Shown here one piece after another: positions 1 to 8,616 of a DNA stretch of 11,044 bases. The position numbers were made by a program, and so were the translations under genes. The notes under the pieces were generated by a model that made no database searches, was not told the DNA's origin, and worked only from the letters and a program-made list of their open reading frames with translations. Position 1 is the first letter of the stretch; every line of letters starts with the position of its first letter. Source of the DNA: Planctomycetota bacterium (lineage in GTDB: Bacteria; Planctomycetota; UBA1135; UBA2386); contig QJVU01000310.1 in the NCBI GenBank assembly GCA_003235605.1, positions 1 to 11,044 of the forward strand, written 5' to 3'.

Positions 1-1470
1 GCTGGCCCAGCGGATGCGACCGGTGCGAGCGTCGGCGGCATAACACACTCCGAGGTTGGTGCAGCCGAAGACGATCCCGTCGCTGATCGCCAGGGGACTG
101 GCAGCGAACTCATGGCGAACGTTGCCGAACATGTTGACTTCGCCCTGGCTGCTGCAGATCAGGCTGCGCCAGCGTGGCTCTCCGGTCGCGATGTCATAGG
201 CAGCCAGGTAGTAGGCGATTGCTCCGGTCCGATCCTGGGTGGCGATGTAGATCGTGTCCCCGTCGATGAGGGGCGGTCCGGCAGCGTCGTGGCTTCCGAA
301 GCGGCGGGTCACCGGGCCTTCCTTGTGATCCCAGTGCGACCACTTCAGCTTGCCGGTGGAGCGGTCCATGGCGAACAGGCGGCGGGTCGGGATGGCGTTG
401 ATCAGCTCGATGTTGCCTCGGTAGTAGCGAGGCTGGGCCGAGTCGGGCACTTGCAGCGCGGCCACCACCGTGTCGTCGCATACCGCGCAGGCGAAGCAGC
501 TCTTCTGGTTGATGCTGTAGTCCCGGCCGCGCACATAGGGCCCTGGGAAGCGCCAGAGCTGCCGGCGGGTGATGGGATCGACGGCCAGCACCTCGTGACC
601 GTTGTTCAGGTACAGACCCGACAGGCCACCGACACAGTGCATCGCGTACGGGTACATGCCGTCGTCGGTGCCCGGCAGCTGCAGTTGGCGGGTTGCCGAG
701 AGCCCACTGAGCGGTGGCACCATCGGACGGGCGCATCCCCCGCCGCCGCCGTAGCAGGGCCAGGGTACGGTTACGCCCGTGGAGACCGCGAGGCCCGCCA
801 TGTCATCCGCGGCCCCGGACTCGGGCTCGACCTCCGGTCCGCTCCCCGTGAGGGCGGCGGCGGCGGCCATCCGCTCCCGCACGATCTCTCGTGCACGATC
901 GGAGCGGTGCAACGCGAACAACAGCGCGCTGTAGTGCTGCATCGCCTCGTGCCCGGCGCCCGACTCCAGGGCCAGGTCGCCCAGCAACAGCCGGGCGCGG
1001 CGACCGTGGCGGGAGGTGGGGAAGCGCCATGCCAGCACCTCCAGGTCGCGGCCGTCGCGGTGCAGGAACGCGCCCCGCAGCAGCGCCCCCGCCTCGCGCT
1101 CCACCAGCTTCTCGTAGGCCTCATGGCCCGCCTCCGGCATGGCAGCCAGGGTCTCCAGCACCGCGGTGCGGAGCCCCAGGTAGCGCCTCCCCTCCAACGG
1201 TACGACACCAGGACGGTCGCGTCGCAACAGGCGGTGGAGGCGTTCCACCGCTGTGGCATAGTCGCCGGCCTGGATGTTGGCCTGCGCCTGCCGCCACTCA
1301 TGGATGTCGTCCTGGGAGCGCGGGAGGCTGAACAGGCTGTCGCTGCTGGCGACGTCGCCGAAACCACGCGTCCGGCGAGGCCTCTGGGCGGAAAGCTCCA
1401 GCCCGCCCAGGCACACGGCTGCTAGGGTCAAGGTGAGGAGCCAGCGGGATGTTCGTATCTCGGGAAGCAC
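1..1470 (-). CDS. Exported PQQ-type beta-propeller protein with N-terminal helical (TPR-like) repeats, C-terminus cut by window edge
   Basis: The frame is open from an in-frame TAG at 1497-1495 to base 1, giving 490 visible residues and no stop, so the C-terminus lies outside the window. The chosen start is GTG at 1470, preceded by AAGGA with a 4-base gap; no ATG fits. Residues 1-29 look like a Sec signal peptide: arginines, then a hydrophobic core LLTLTLAAVCLGG, then LSA before QR. Residues about 55-200 are helical and TPR-like, with segments such as QAGDYATAVERLHRLL and FPTSRHGRRARLLLGDLALE. From about residue 215 the sequence shows PQQ-propeller blades: EVLAVDPITRRQLWRF, LFAMDRSTGKLKWSH, YDIATGEPRW and YAADARTGRIRW, each ending in a blade-closing Trp. 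Such propellers usually act in the periplasm or outer envelope as scaffolds (BamB-like) or quinoprotein enzymes; too little is visible to choose. Nine cysteines lie in the propeller part, including C325-x2-C328-x2-C331. The gene follows the MoxR-VWA operon after 80 bases and may be co-transcribed with it. Confidence 0.88.
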   Translation of the reverse strand, partial: MLPEIRTSRWLLTLTLAAVCLGGLELSAQRPRRTRGFGDVASSDSLFSLPRSQDDIHEWRQAQANIQAGDYATAVERLHRLLRRDRPGVVPLEGRRYLGLRTAVLETLAAMPEAGHEAYEKLVEREAGALLRGAFLHRDGRDLEVLAWRFPTSRHGRRARLLLGDLALESGAGHEAMQHYSALLFALHRSDRAREIVRERMAAAAALTGSGPEVEPESGAADDMAGLAVSTGVTVPWPCYGGGGGCARPMVPPLSGLSATRQLQLPGTDDGMYPYAMHCVGGLSGLYLNNGHEVLAVDPITRRQLWRFPGPYVRGRDYSINQKSCFACAVCDDTVVAALQVPDSAQPRYYRGNIELINAIPTRRLFAMDRSTGKLKWSHWDHKEGPVTRRFGSHDAAGPPLIDGDTIYIATQDRTGAIAYYLAAYDIATGEPRWRSLICSSQGEVNMFGNVRHEFAASPLAISDGIVFGCTNLGVCYAADARTGRIRWAS

Positions 1471-1474
1471 TGCT

Positions 1475-1479
1475 TCCTT
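1475..1479 (-). promoter_or_regulatory. Ribosome binding site for the propeller gene
   Basis: On the minus strand AAGGA is followed by AGCA and then GTG at 1470. This decides the GTG start, because the hydrophobic signal peptide begins only ten codons later and no ATG is available between the upstream in-frame TAG and the signal core. The surrounding 1471-1550 spacer is lower in GC than the genes. It has GGTCA twice at a 14-base period (1501 and 1515 on the plus strand), but I see no convincing promoter or terminator in it. Confidence 0.55.
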
Positions 1480-1550
1480 GGTGTCGGCCAGGGCCTATCC
1501 GGTCACAACTAGTAGGTCAGAACACACAGTTTACCAGCGAGTTATGGCTG

Positions 1551-3947
1551 TCACACCAGCCGTGCCCGCTTGCGAAGCAGCCATTCCGCACTGAGCAGGG
1601 CCAGCACCAGGAACAGCAGCCCTGCCCGGTCCCAGATCGGCTCAGTCTGGCGGTTGATCTCCTGCTCCAACGGTTTGCGCTCCCGGAACTCCTCGACGAG
1701 CCCCGTTGCGCCGGCCAGGAACACATAGCGCCCGTTCTTGGAGCGCTCGGCAATCGCGGCCAGGGTCTTCGGGTCCTGGGAGGAATGGCTCATCTCCCGG
1801 TCGGGGATCTCCACCAGGACATCTTCCCGAGCGAGGATCTTGTCTCCGGGGTTGTCGTGCTCGAACACCAGCACGCTCACCGAGGCCGGCCGATCCAGGG
1901 CGAAGCTGCCCTTGTAGGTGCCCGGTTCGCCAGGGACGACACGCAGCACGCGTCGTTCCGGGGCGCGGTCGGCTTGCCTGAGGAACACGGTCGCCTCGGC
2001 CTTGGCGGAGGGGGCCAGCTCCGTGTCCTTCACCTCCAGATGGATGTGGATCGGTTCGCCGGTCTCAGCGATCACCTTGGAGAGCCGCAGTTCGATACGG
2101 TCATCCCGCCGCCGCAGCCGGTTCTGAGCCAGGAAGCGAACCACGTTGCGCCAGAACCGGTCGTGGAACAGCTCGCCGTAGTACTTGCGCCAGCGCCAGG
2201 TCTCGTCGGTTGCGATGAAGAACGTCCGGCCGCGGGGATAGAAGCCGGTCGCCGCGATGACCCGCTTGCCGAACCGGTTGGCGTCGACAGGGTGGCGCAG
2301 GACAGCCTCGGCCCCGGCCTTCACCTGTTGCACCGGGTAGTACGTCACCAGGGCGGACAGATCCTCCTCCCAGAGCCTCTGGTTGCCCTTCGGGTCGGTG
2401 CGAAGCAAGGTTATCTCGTGGGGTTGCGCGGGGTTGTCCAACACCGGTCGGAACTCCTCGCTGTCGTTGAGCCCGGTCTGCTTCAGCTCCAGCGGGTCCT
2501 CGAGCACGACCGGGAGCAGATCCTCCAGGGGCGTGCCGCGGTAGCGCTGCGGCATGGCCGTGTGGCCCCAGAGCATGCCGACCCCGCCGCCGAACTCCAC
2601 GAACTCCACCAGCAGCTGGAGCCATTGGTTTCGTTGCTCCTCGGTGCCGCCAAGCTTCTCTGGTGGCACGTCGCCGATCAGGATGACGTGATAAGCCAGC
2701 ATCTCCTTGCGGCTGCGGGGGATGTCCATCAGGTTCGTCAGGTTGTCGCTGTGTTCCTGCGGGAAGTCGCGACTGGCATCGAACAGGTAGGCCTGCATCT
2801 CGATGCTCGGGTCCACCCTTTTCAACCCCCGTTCCAGGTAGCGGTACTCCCAACGCGGGACATCGTCCATGTACAGCACGCGGATACGTTGGTCGTTGAC
2901 CCGTAGGAACCGGGTGTCCACGTTGTCTTCTATGCTGGTCTCCTCGGGGAACGACGAGCACTTGAAGTGCAGCGTGTAGTCGCCGGGCTCGGCAAACGCA
3001 TGGTGCATCCGCACTCGCACCGGCTCGTCGTCGCGGCCCAGGGTGGCCGACCTGGTATCCGCCACCAGGTAGGGCCCCCCGTCCCTGGATGCCTCCAGGG
3101 TCACCTGCACGACCCGGCGGTGCAGACCCTCGGCCACCAGGTTGACGTCGAACACGACCTCCTCGTCACGCAGCGCCTCCTTCGGCCCGGGGGGACCGAT
3201 GATCCGCACATTGCGCGGTGGGTTGGGGTCGCCGACTCCGACCGTGAAGATCGGCACGTCGGCAGCCCGGTACTTGCCTGCTACCTCGACCGGCGGCAGG
3301 CCGGCGTTGTTGCGCCCGTCGCTGACCAGGATCACCGCCTCGAGCTCGGAGGCACCGAAAGCCGCGAGGTGAAGGTCCAGGGCATCGCCCAGGGGCGTGC
3401 GTGGGCCCTTGGAGGTGAGCTCCGAGAGGTCGCGTACCGGCAGCGGTTTGCGCACGAACCGGAACAGCCGCACGTCGTGGCTCTGACGTAGCTTCTGGAG
3501 CAGTCCGTCGGGCTTCTCCAGCACGCGCTGGACCAGCTGGGCTCTGCTGTAGTTGGCCAGGTTCTGCACCTGAGCCGCCGCCATCAGCGCCTCCTGCTGG
3601 GCCTCGTCGGGATACGTGTCACGACGCTGCATGCTGGCGCTGTCGTCCACGAGCACATGCACCTGGGTTTGCAGTCTGGTGTACTGGATCAGCTCGAGGA
3701 TGGGCTGGGCAATTGCAACCAGGCAGACCAGGATGGTGATGCCGCGCAGCGTGGAGAGGATCACGCGGGTTCGGGGTTCCAGGCGCCGGACGCCACCGTA
3801 GGACCACCATGCAAAGGCGACCGCCAGCGGCAGCACCACCAAGCCGACGACCCACAGCTCCGGCATGTTGAGGAAATCCAGCCTGCGCTCGGTCTGGATG
3901 GCTGCCCCCGCGGGATCTTGGATCTCCGTCAGGCCCAGCATGCTCAT
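1551..3947 (-). CDS. Membrane-anchored VWA protein with glutamine-amidotransferase-like domain (Bat-type)
   Basis: This protein has 798 residues. Two N-terminal membrane helices (about 31-52 and 61-90) are followed by a VWA domain with an intact MIDAS: D101-x-S103-x-S105, then a TPLG threonine at about 184 and VSDG with D210. A beta-rich stretch (about 240-350) leads into a class I amidotransferase-like fold (about 354-480 and 570-611: RVLYMDDVPRWEYRYL, YHVILIGDVPP, EFGGGVGMLWG). No clear Cys-His-Glu triad is visible, so it is probably a non-catalytic binding fold. Another beta domain follows and a single C-terminal helix (about 775-792) ends in basic residues. The start at 3947 overlaps the previous stop as ATGA; a second ATG at 3941 is 8 bases from GGAGG, a better spacing, so the true start may be two codons later. 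The open frame continues upstream to 4595, but that part lies antiphase inside the BatA-like gene and is not coding. Proteins of this layout sit in MoxR-DUF58-BatA clusters. The role is inferred to be that of a membrane partner of the ATPase. Confidence 0.87.
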   Translation of the reverse strand: MSMLGLTEIQDPAGAAIQTERRLDFLNMPELWVVGLVVLPLAVAFAWWSYGGVRRLEPRTRVILSTLRGITILVCLVAIAQPILELIQYTRLQTQVHVLVDDSASMQRRDTYPDEAQQEALMAAAQVQNLANYSRAQLVQRVLEKPDGLLQKLRQSHDVRLFRFVRKPLPVRDLSELTSKGPRTPLGDALDLHLAAFGASELEAVILVSDGRNNAGLPPVEVAGKYRAADVPIFTVGVGDPNPPRNVRIIGPPGPKEALRDEEVVFDVNLVAEGLHRRVVQVTLEASRDGGPYLVADTRSATLGRDDEPVRVRMHHAFAEPGDYTLHFKCSSFPEETSIEDNVDTRFLRVNDQRIRVLYMDDVPRWEYRYLERGLKRVDPSIEMQAYLFDASRDFPQEHSDNLTNLMDIPRSRKEMLAYHVILIGDVPPEKLGGTEEQRNQWLQLLVEFVEFGGGVGMLWGHTAMPQRYRGTPLEDLLPVVLEDPLELKQTGLNDSEEFRPVLDNPAQPHEITLLRTDPKGNQRLWEEDLSALVTYYPVQQVKAGAEAVLRHPVDANRFGKRVIAATGFYPRGRTFFIATDETWRWRKYYGELFHDRFWRNVVRFLAQNRLRRRDDRIELRLSKVIAETGEPIHIHLEVKDTELAPSAKAEATVFLRQADRAPERRVLRVVPGEPGTYKGSFALDRPASVSVLVFEHDNPGDKILAREDVLVEIPDREMSHSSQDPKTLAAIAERSKNGRYVFLAGATGLVEEFRERKPLEQEINRQTEPIWDRAGLLFLVLALLSAEWLLRKRARLV

Positions 3948-6289
3948 CGCCTCCGGGAGATCCAGCGAGCCAGGGCAGCCTCGCCCAGCACGAAGAACAG
4001 CACGCAATAGAGCAGGAACGGGCCCAACTCGGTGACCGTGGACTGGCTGATCCCCTCTTCGGTCTGGGGCAGGCTCCTCAGGATCGTGGTCACCCCCAGG
4101 CGCTCGCGCACCACGGCATGGGAGAGGTAATGCAACTCGCCCTCCTTGGGGTCGGCTGTCACCGCGAACGGTAGCCGCACCTGCCGACTGTCGCCCCCGC
4201 CATGGAGGCTCATCTCGTAGCTGTAGAAGCCCGCATGGGCGGTGTTGGTGAACGCTGGCAGCGCAAACACACCGCCGGGCAGCGCCCGCGCCTCGTCGCC
4301 AACCAGTTCCTTGTTGCCGCCAGCGCGCTCCGGCAACACCACGGCCAGGTCGCTGGGCCGCTCCCGCAGGCTGGTCGTCAGGGCAGTGCCGACCTCGACG
4401 TTGAACGGGTCGCTCACAGGATGGGAAAGCCAGTGCGCCGCGGGGAAGAACAGGCGGAACGCGAGCCGGTAGTAGTCCAGCCGGTTCCAGCGGTCGGGCC
4501 GGTTGGTGATGTGGCTGGTGAGGGTCAACACCTTGCCTTCGCCCACGCTGCTTGCCACCAACAGCGGGCTCTGCTGGGAGTCCCGCACGTGGCACAGCAC
4601 CTGTGCATCCTTGACCAGGGAGCTCTTGTCGGCGACCACCAGGCGGTAGATCGGTGTGACCTCCAGGTAGACCCGGTACTCGTCGTCCCGGAAGTCAGAG
4701 AACACCGGGTGATCGCGGGAGTCGATGGTGCTGCCGAAGTAGTTCTTGCCACCAGGCGTGTAGCCGTCGACCCGCGCCAGGCGCATCGGCAACAGCGCAT
4801 CTTCGCCGCCGGCGCCATGGAGGTGGAGGTTGTAGCTCATCAGGTCCGAGCGGCTGCCGAGCATCAGGAACAGACCGGTGCCTCCCTGCACTGCCGCCTT
4901 GAGGCTGGCGGCGGCTTGCTCCGTCAGCCGCTCGACATTGCAGAGCACGATCAGGTCGTAGCCGGTGAGCTCTTCGCGCCCCGTCAGGAAGGAGATCGGG
5001 TCGATCACCTTGGTGCCGAACTGGGTGATCTCGGGTGGGCCCTGCCCCTTGCTGGGATCCAGGATCGAGCGGATCCAGAAGCTGTCCTGGAGCGCCTCCT
5101 CGGGCTCGGTGGAACCCTCCACCAGCAGCACCTTCAGGCGCTCGCGCGCCCGTGCCACCAGGTAGCGCTGGTTGTCCGCGGCCAGGCCATCGCCGTCGAG
5201 GCTGGCACGGAGACGCCGGGCGCCGGTCTCGCGGAAGATGATCTGGAACGGGACCTCTGCAGTGCCGCCTGCCTCCACCTGGACCGTCTTTCGGGTTGGC
5301 TGGTCGCCGTCGAGATCCAGGGTGAGCTGTACGCTCCTGGTGTTTCGCGACAGGTTCCTGACAGTGGCGATCACGCTCTGCGGCACCCGCACCATTGCAT
5401 GCGGCTGCGACATGCGGAGATCGGAGATCTGCAGGTTGTCCTCGCTACCACCGCTGTTGCTGCCCAGGTCGAGCAGGGTGAAAGCAGCGTGCTTCCGGAT
5501 GCGATCGATGATCTCGCGGGCACTGTCGCGCCCGACGTCGGCAGCGTCGAAGCCCTTGCCGCGGTCGGCGTCGGCGCTGGGGAGCTTGTTCTTGTCGGGC
5601 GCCTTCGCGTTCTTCTCCGCCGCCAGGAACTCCTCGCCGAAGCACCGCTGCTGCAGGTCGGTCAACAGGTACACGAGGGTCTTCGCGTCTGGGACCTTGC
5701 CGCTCGGCGCGGCCGCGGCGTCCTCCAACATCTCCGCCACCTGGGCCAGGGCGGGGAGCAGCGAGGCGGCGCTGTCCTGGGGTCCACCCAGCTGGGACAG
5801 GCGGGCGCGCGCCCGGTCCAGCCGCGACTCTTCGCGCACCGGCACCTTCACGCGGATGCCGGCCTGGACCACCGTGACCTTGTGCTGGCCGCTCCTGTGG
5901 GCGAGTTGCTCCAGCAGACGGGTTGCCATCCGCCGTCCCCTCTGGTGCGGGCTCTGGGCGCCCTCGGGCTCCAGCGCGGTGCTGTAGCTCTCATCGAACA
6001 CCAGCACGTGGTGCGTGCTGCCGGCGGTGGGGATGAGGCCTGGGTCGCCGGCGGTCAAGTACGGCCGTGCGACCGCCAGCGCAAGGCAGATCGGGATCAA
6101 ACAGCGCGCCAGCAGCAGGAGCAGGTTCTCCATCCGCAGCCGCCGGCGCTGCTTCTTGAAAGCGCGCAGGAGGAAGTCCATGGCTGCCCAATCGCGCCGC
6201 CGGAAACGCTGCCGGTTCAGCAGGTGGATGATCAACGGCACTGCGAACAGCAGGGCCCCTAGCGCCAGCAGTGGGTTGATGAACTGCAA
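3944..6289 (-). CDS. BatA-type membrane protein with VWA-like and amidotransferase-like domains
   Basis: This protein has 781 residues. The N-terminus matches the BatA (aerotolerance regulator N-terminal) domain: F-x-x-P followed by a hydrophobic helix (about 5-24), the IHLLNRQRFRRRDWAAMDFL signature (21-40), a basic stretch, and a second helix (about 55-75). A VWA-like domain follows with D99-x-S101-x-S103 and a LLTDLQ strand (D211). It is interrupted by a Lys/Asp/Ala-rich linker at about 222-256. A beta domain (about 300-380) leads to an amidotransferase-like segment (about 384-500: LKVLLVEG, YDLIVLCNVERL, GGTGLFLMLGS). Near the C-terminus a membrane helix (about 755-770) ends in RRR. The start is TTG at 6289, chosen because the BatA domain normally begins right at this point and AGGGG lies 9 bases upstream; only CTG and ACG precede it after a stop. 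The DUF58 gene ends 28 bases upstream. Bat proteins are known from aerotolerance loci in Bacteroides, but their biochemical role is unsettled. The gene name batA is not assigned because the protein is much longer than classical BatA. Confidence 0.87.
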   Translation of the reverse strand: MQFINPLLALGALLFAVPLIIHLLNRQRFRRRDWAAMDFLLRAFKKQRRRLRMENLLLLLARCLIPICLALAVARPYLTAGDPGLIPTAGSTHHVLVFDESYSTALEPEGAQSPHQRGRRMATRLLEQLAHRSGQHKVTVVQAGIRVKVPVREESRLDRARARLSQLGGPQDSAASLLPALAQVAEMLEDAAAAPSGKVPDAKTLVYLLTDLQQRCFGEEFLAAEKNAKAPDKNKLPSADADRGKGFDAADVGRDSAREIIDRIRKHAAFTLLDLGSNSGGSEDNLQISDLRMSQPHAMVRVPQSVIATVRNLSRNTRSVQLTLDLDGDQPTRKTVQVEAGGTAEVPFQIIFRETGARRLRASLDGDGLAADNQRYLVARARERLKVLLVEGSTEPEEALQDSFWIRSILDPSKGQGPPEITQFGTKVIDPISFLTGREELTGYDLIVLCNVERLTEQAAASLKAAVQGGTGLFLMLGSRSDLMSYNLHLHGAGGEDALLPMRLARVDGYTPGGKNYFGSTIDSRDHPVFSDFRDDEYRVYLEVTPIYRLVVADKSSLVKDAQVLCHVRDSQQSPLLVASSVGEGKVLTLTSHITNRPDRWNRLDYYRLAFRLFFPAAHWLSHPVSDPFNVEVGTALTTSLRERPSDLAVVLPERAGGNKELVGDEARALPGGVFALPAFTNTAHAGFYSYEMSLHGGGDSRQVRLPFAVTADPKEGELHYLSHAVVRERLGVTTILRSLPQTEEGISQSTVTELGPFLLYCVLFFVLGEAALARWISRRR
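3950..3954 (-). promoter_or_regulatory. Ribosome binding site embedded in the preceding gene's last codons
   Basis: GGAGG on the minus strand lies within the CGG AGG arginine codons just before the BatA-like stop. It is 2 bases from the ATG at 3947 and 8 bases from the ATG at 3941. With the ATGA overlap at 3944-3947 this is a classic translational-coupling junction, and it indicates that the two membrane VWA proteins are made in linked amounts. Confidence 0.6.
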
Positions 6290-6298
6290 CGTCAGCCG

Positions 6299-6303
6299 CC
6301 CCT
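6299..6303 (-). promoter_or_regulatory. Ribosome binding site supporting the TTG start of the BatA-type gene
   Basis: AGGGG on the minus strand is followed by nine bases and then TTG at 6289. There is an in-frame TAG five codons upstream of the TTG, so the start is confined to CTG, ACG or TTG. TTG has the best spacing and puts the protein start where BatA domains begin. Confidence 0.5.
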
Positions 6304-6317
6304 ACACGCCGCCATCG

Positions 6318-7235
6318 CTACTTCCGACGCTTCGTCCGTGCCGCCCTCGCAGCGAGGTACGACGACAGCACGACGTCCAGAGGCTGGCTGGTCACGAGTC
6401 GGACATAGTCGATCTTGTTCTGCAGACAGCCCCGGCGCATCTCCGCCTGGAAGTCGTTGATCTCCTTGAGGTACGCGTCGCGCAGGGAGCGCGGGTCCAC
6501 CAAGAGCTCCGGCAGCTCCTCCAGTCCATCGAACAGGGTCATGCGCTCGAAAGGGAACTCCACTTCGTCGTGGTCGAGGATGTGGAACACCGCCACGTCA
6601 TGGCCGCGCTGCACCAGCATGCGCAGGCCACGCAGTACCTGCTCGGACTGGTCGAACAGGTCGGAGAAGATGATCACCATTCCCCGCCGGGAGATGTGGC
6701 TCGCCAGCTCCGCGAGCACCCCGCCAATCCTGGTCTTGGCGATGGGCCTTGCTTCTTCCAGGCTGGCCATGACGTTGCCCAGGTTGGCGCGGGTGTTCGA
6801 AGGGGGCACGGATCGCACGACCTTGTCGTTGAACAGCGACAGGCCGACCGCGTCCGATTGCTGCTGGATCAGGAACGCCAAGGCCGCAGCCGCGGTGGCG
6901 CCGTAGTCGAACTTGGTCATCCCGCCGTCGTGGCCATAGGCCATGGACTCGCTCTGGTCCAGGAAGAGGTGGGCCCGCAGGTTGGTCTCCTCCTCGAACT
7001 CCTTGATGTAGAGGCGGTCGGACTTGCCCCAGATCTTCCAGTCCAGGTAGCGCAGGTCATCGCCCTGGACGTATTCGCGATGCTGGGCGAACTCCACCGA
7101 GAAGCCGTGGAACGGTGACTTGTGCATGCCCGACACGAAGCCCTCCATGATCAGTCGGGCCCGCAGCTCCAGGCGCGCGACCTTGTTGAGGACCTTCGGG
7201 TCGAGGTAGTTCGAGGCGGTGGTGCTCTCGGCCAT
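6318..7235 (-). CDS. DUF58 domain protein with VWA-like metal site
   Basis: This protein has 305 residues and is a compact, soluble-looking member of the DUF58 family. The family hallmark sits at residues 55-80: YVQGDDLRYLDWKIWGKSDR followed by KEFEEE. The VWA-like fold comes next, with D93-x-S95-x-S97 (FLDQSES) and a later IIFSDLFD strand (D192), so the MIDAS-type metal site looks intact. No membrane helix is evident, which places it in the cytoplasm. The first ATG at 7235 is nine bases after the moxR stop with no clear Shine-Dalgarno sequence, so translation is probably coupled to moxR. DUF58 proteins are nearly always encoded next to MoxR ATPases and are thought to be their adaptor or co-chaperone. 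Here the protein probably links the ATPase to the two membrane VWA proteins downstream. The biochemical activity is not known. Confidence 0.93.
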   Translation of the reverse strand: MAESTTASNYLDPKVLNKVARLELRARLIMEGFVSGMHKSPFHGFSVEFAQHREYVQGDDLRYLDWKIWGKSDRLYIKEFEEETNLRAHLFLDQSESMAYGHDGGMTKFDYGATAAAALAFLIQQQSDAVGLSLFNDKVVRSVPPSNTRANLGNVMASLEEARPIAKTRIGGVLAELASHISRRGMVIIFSDLFDQSEQVLRGLRMLVQRGHDVAVFHILDHDEVEFPFERMTLFDGLEELPELLVDPRSLRDAYLKEINDFQAEMRRGCLQNKIDYVRLVTSQPLDVVLSSYLAARAARTKRRK

Positions 7236-7244
7236 GGGGCGCCG

Positions 7245-8310
<1,066 letters not shown>

Positions 8311-8312
<2 letters not shown>

Positions 8313-8340
8313 GGCTATCTCTGGCTATCTCTGGCTATCT
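8311..8340 (-). repeat. Three-copy 10-bp tandem repeat abutting the moxR start codon
   Basis: On the minus strand AGATAGCCAG occurs twice in perfect tandem (8340-8321). A third copy, AGATAGCCAT (8320-8311), differs only in its last base, and its final AT is the first two bases of the moxR ATG. The repeat occupies the position where a ribosome binding site would be expected; the only purine-rich motif available is the repeated AGAG/AGAT. Confidence 0.85.
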
Positions 8341-8616
8341 GGTCTCTTTGGTACGTTGGGCGGTCCTCGGGGACCGCGTGTCCCCGCATCTCCGCAGGTA
8401 GAGGGGTCTGCCTACGGGCCTGATACGGCCTCGGTGGCTTGCTCACGAGAAGCGATCTCGCCGGCGCCGTAGGATAGCGGCTTGTGCGGGAACGGTGAGT
8501 CCCGTGGGGCAACTTCCGACGGAACGAGAAAAACCGACACGGGCTCACGGCGCTCTGTGGGCTTGCCACCTGGAGGGGGTTTGTCCGCGGGGCGGGGCTC
8601 GTCACCGGGACGGGGC
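8313..8616 (-). other. Intergenic leader between ftsB-like gene and moxR (304 bases)
   Basis: I find no convincing gene here. The stretch holds the 10-bp repeats and hairpins described separately, a short inverted repeat CGAGA-agcga-TCTCG (8446-8460), a direct repeat of CGGGGCTC near the ftsB-like stop, and a run of five T on the minus strand (plus-strand AAAAA around 8529-8533) with no strong stem before it. A proline- and charge-rich open frame from the ftsB-like gene region continues to 8412; it is discussed as a finding. The moxR operon promoter most likely lies in this stretch, but I cannot identify a clear -35/-10 pair. Confidence 0.5.
8361..8385 (-). promoter_or_regulatory. Two overlapping, mutually exclusive hairpins in the moxR leader
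   Basis: On the plus strand CGGTCC (8361-8366) pairs with GGACCG (8371-8376) across a 4-base loop. GGGGAC (8369-8374) pairs with GTCCCC (8380-8385) across a 5-base loop. Both need bases 8371-8374, so only one can form at a time. In the minus-strand RNA they lie about 50-70 bases before the moxR start. No U-tract follows, so neither is a classical terminator. A switching or attenuator role is only a possibility; in GC-rich DNA such short stems also arise by chance. Confidence 0.35.

Noticed and set aside
194..1367. Minus-strand open frames at 194-736 and 771-1367
   Set aside because: They are out of phase with the continuous propeller frame that carries the signal peptide and Trp-ending blades. 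Their products are Arg/Pro/Ser-rich without motifs.
1471..1550. Promoter for the propeller gene in the 80-base spacer
   Set aside because: The spacer is relatively AT-rich, but no -35/-10 pair with acceptable match and spacing could be found by eye. Only the ribosome binding site is supported.
112..2906. Long plus-strand open frames opposite the propeller and second VWA genes (112-1425 and 1449-2906)
   Set aside because: Both are antisense to well-supported minus-strand genes and show no recognisable motif or start signal. They are explained by high GC in third codon positions.
3948..4595. N-terminal extension of the second VWA protein up to 4595
   Set aside because: The extra 216 codons are an off-frame reading of the BatA-type gene (Arg/Pro/Gly-rich), while the membrane helices and the ATGA junction with GGAGG place the start at 3947 or 3941.
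4202..6262. 686-codon plus-strand open frame opposite the BatA-type gene
   Set aside because: It lies wholly antisense to a protein with clear BatA and VWA motifs. Its product is a low-order mix rich in Gln, Val, His and Ala with no domain, which is what the complement of GC-rich codons gives.
8515..8575. Possible intrinsic terminator before the moxR leader (run of five T on the minus strand)
   Set aside because: No stem of more than about 3 bp precedes the T-run; the nearby CCGTG copies are direct, not inverted, repeats.
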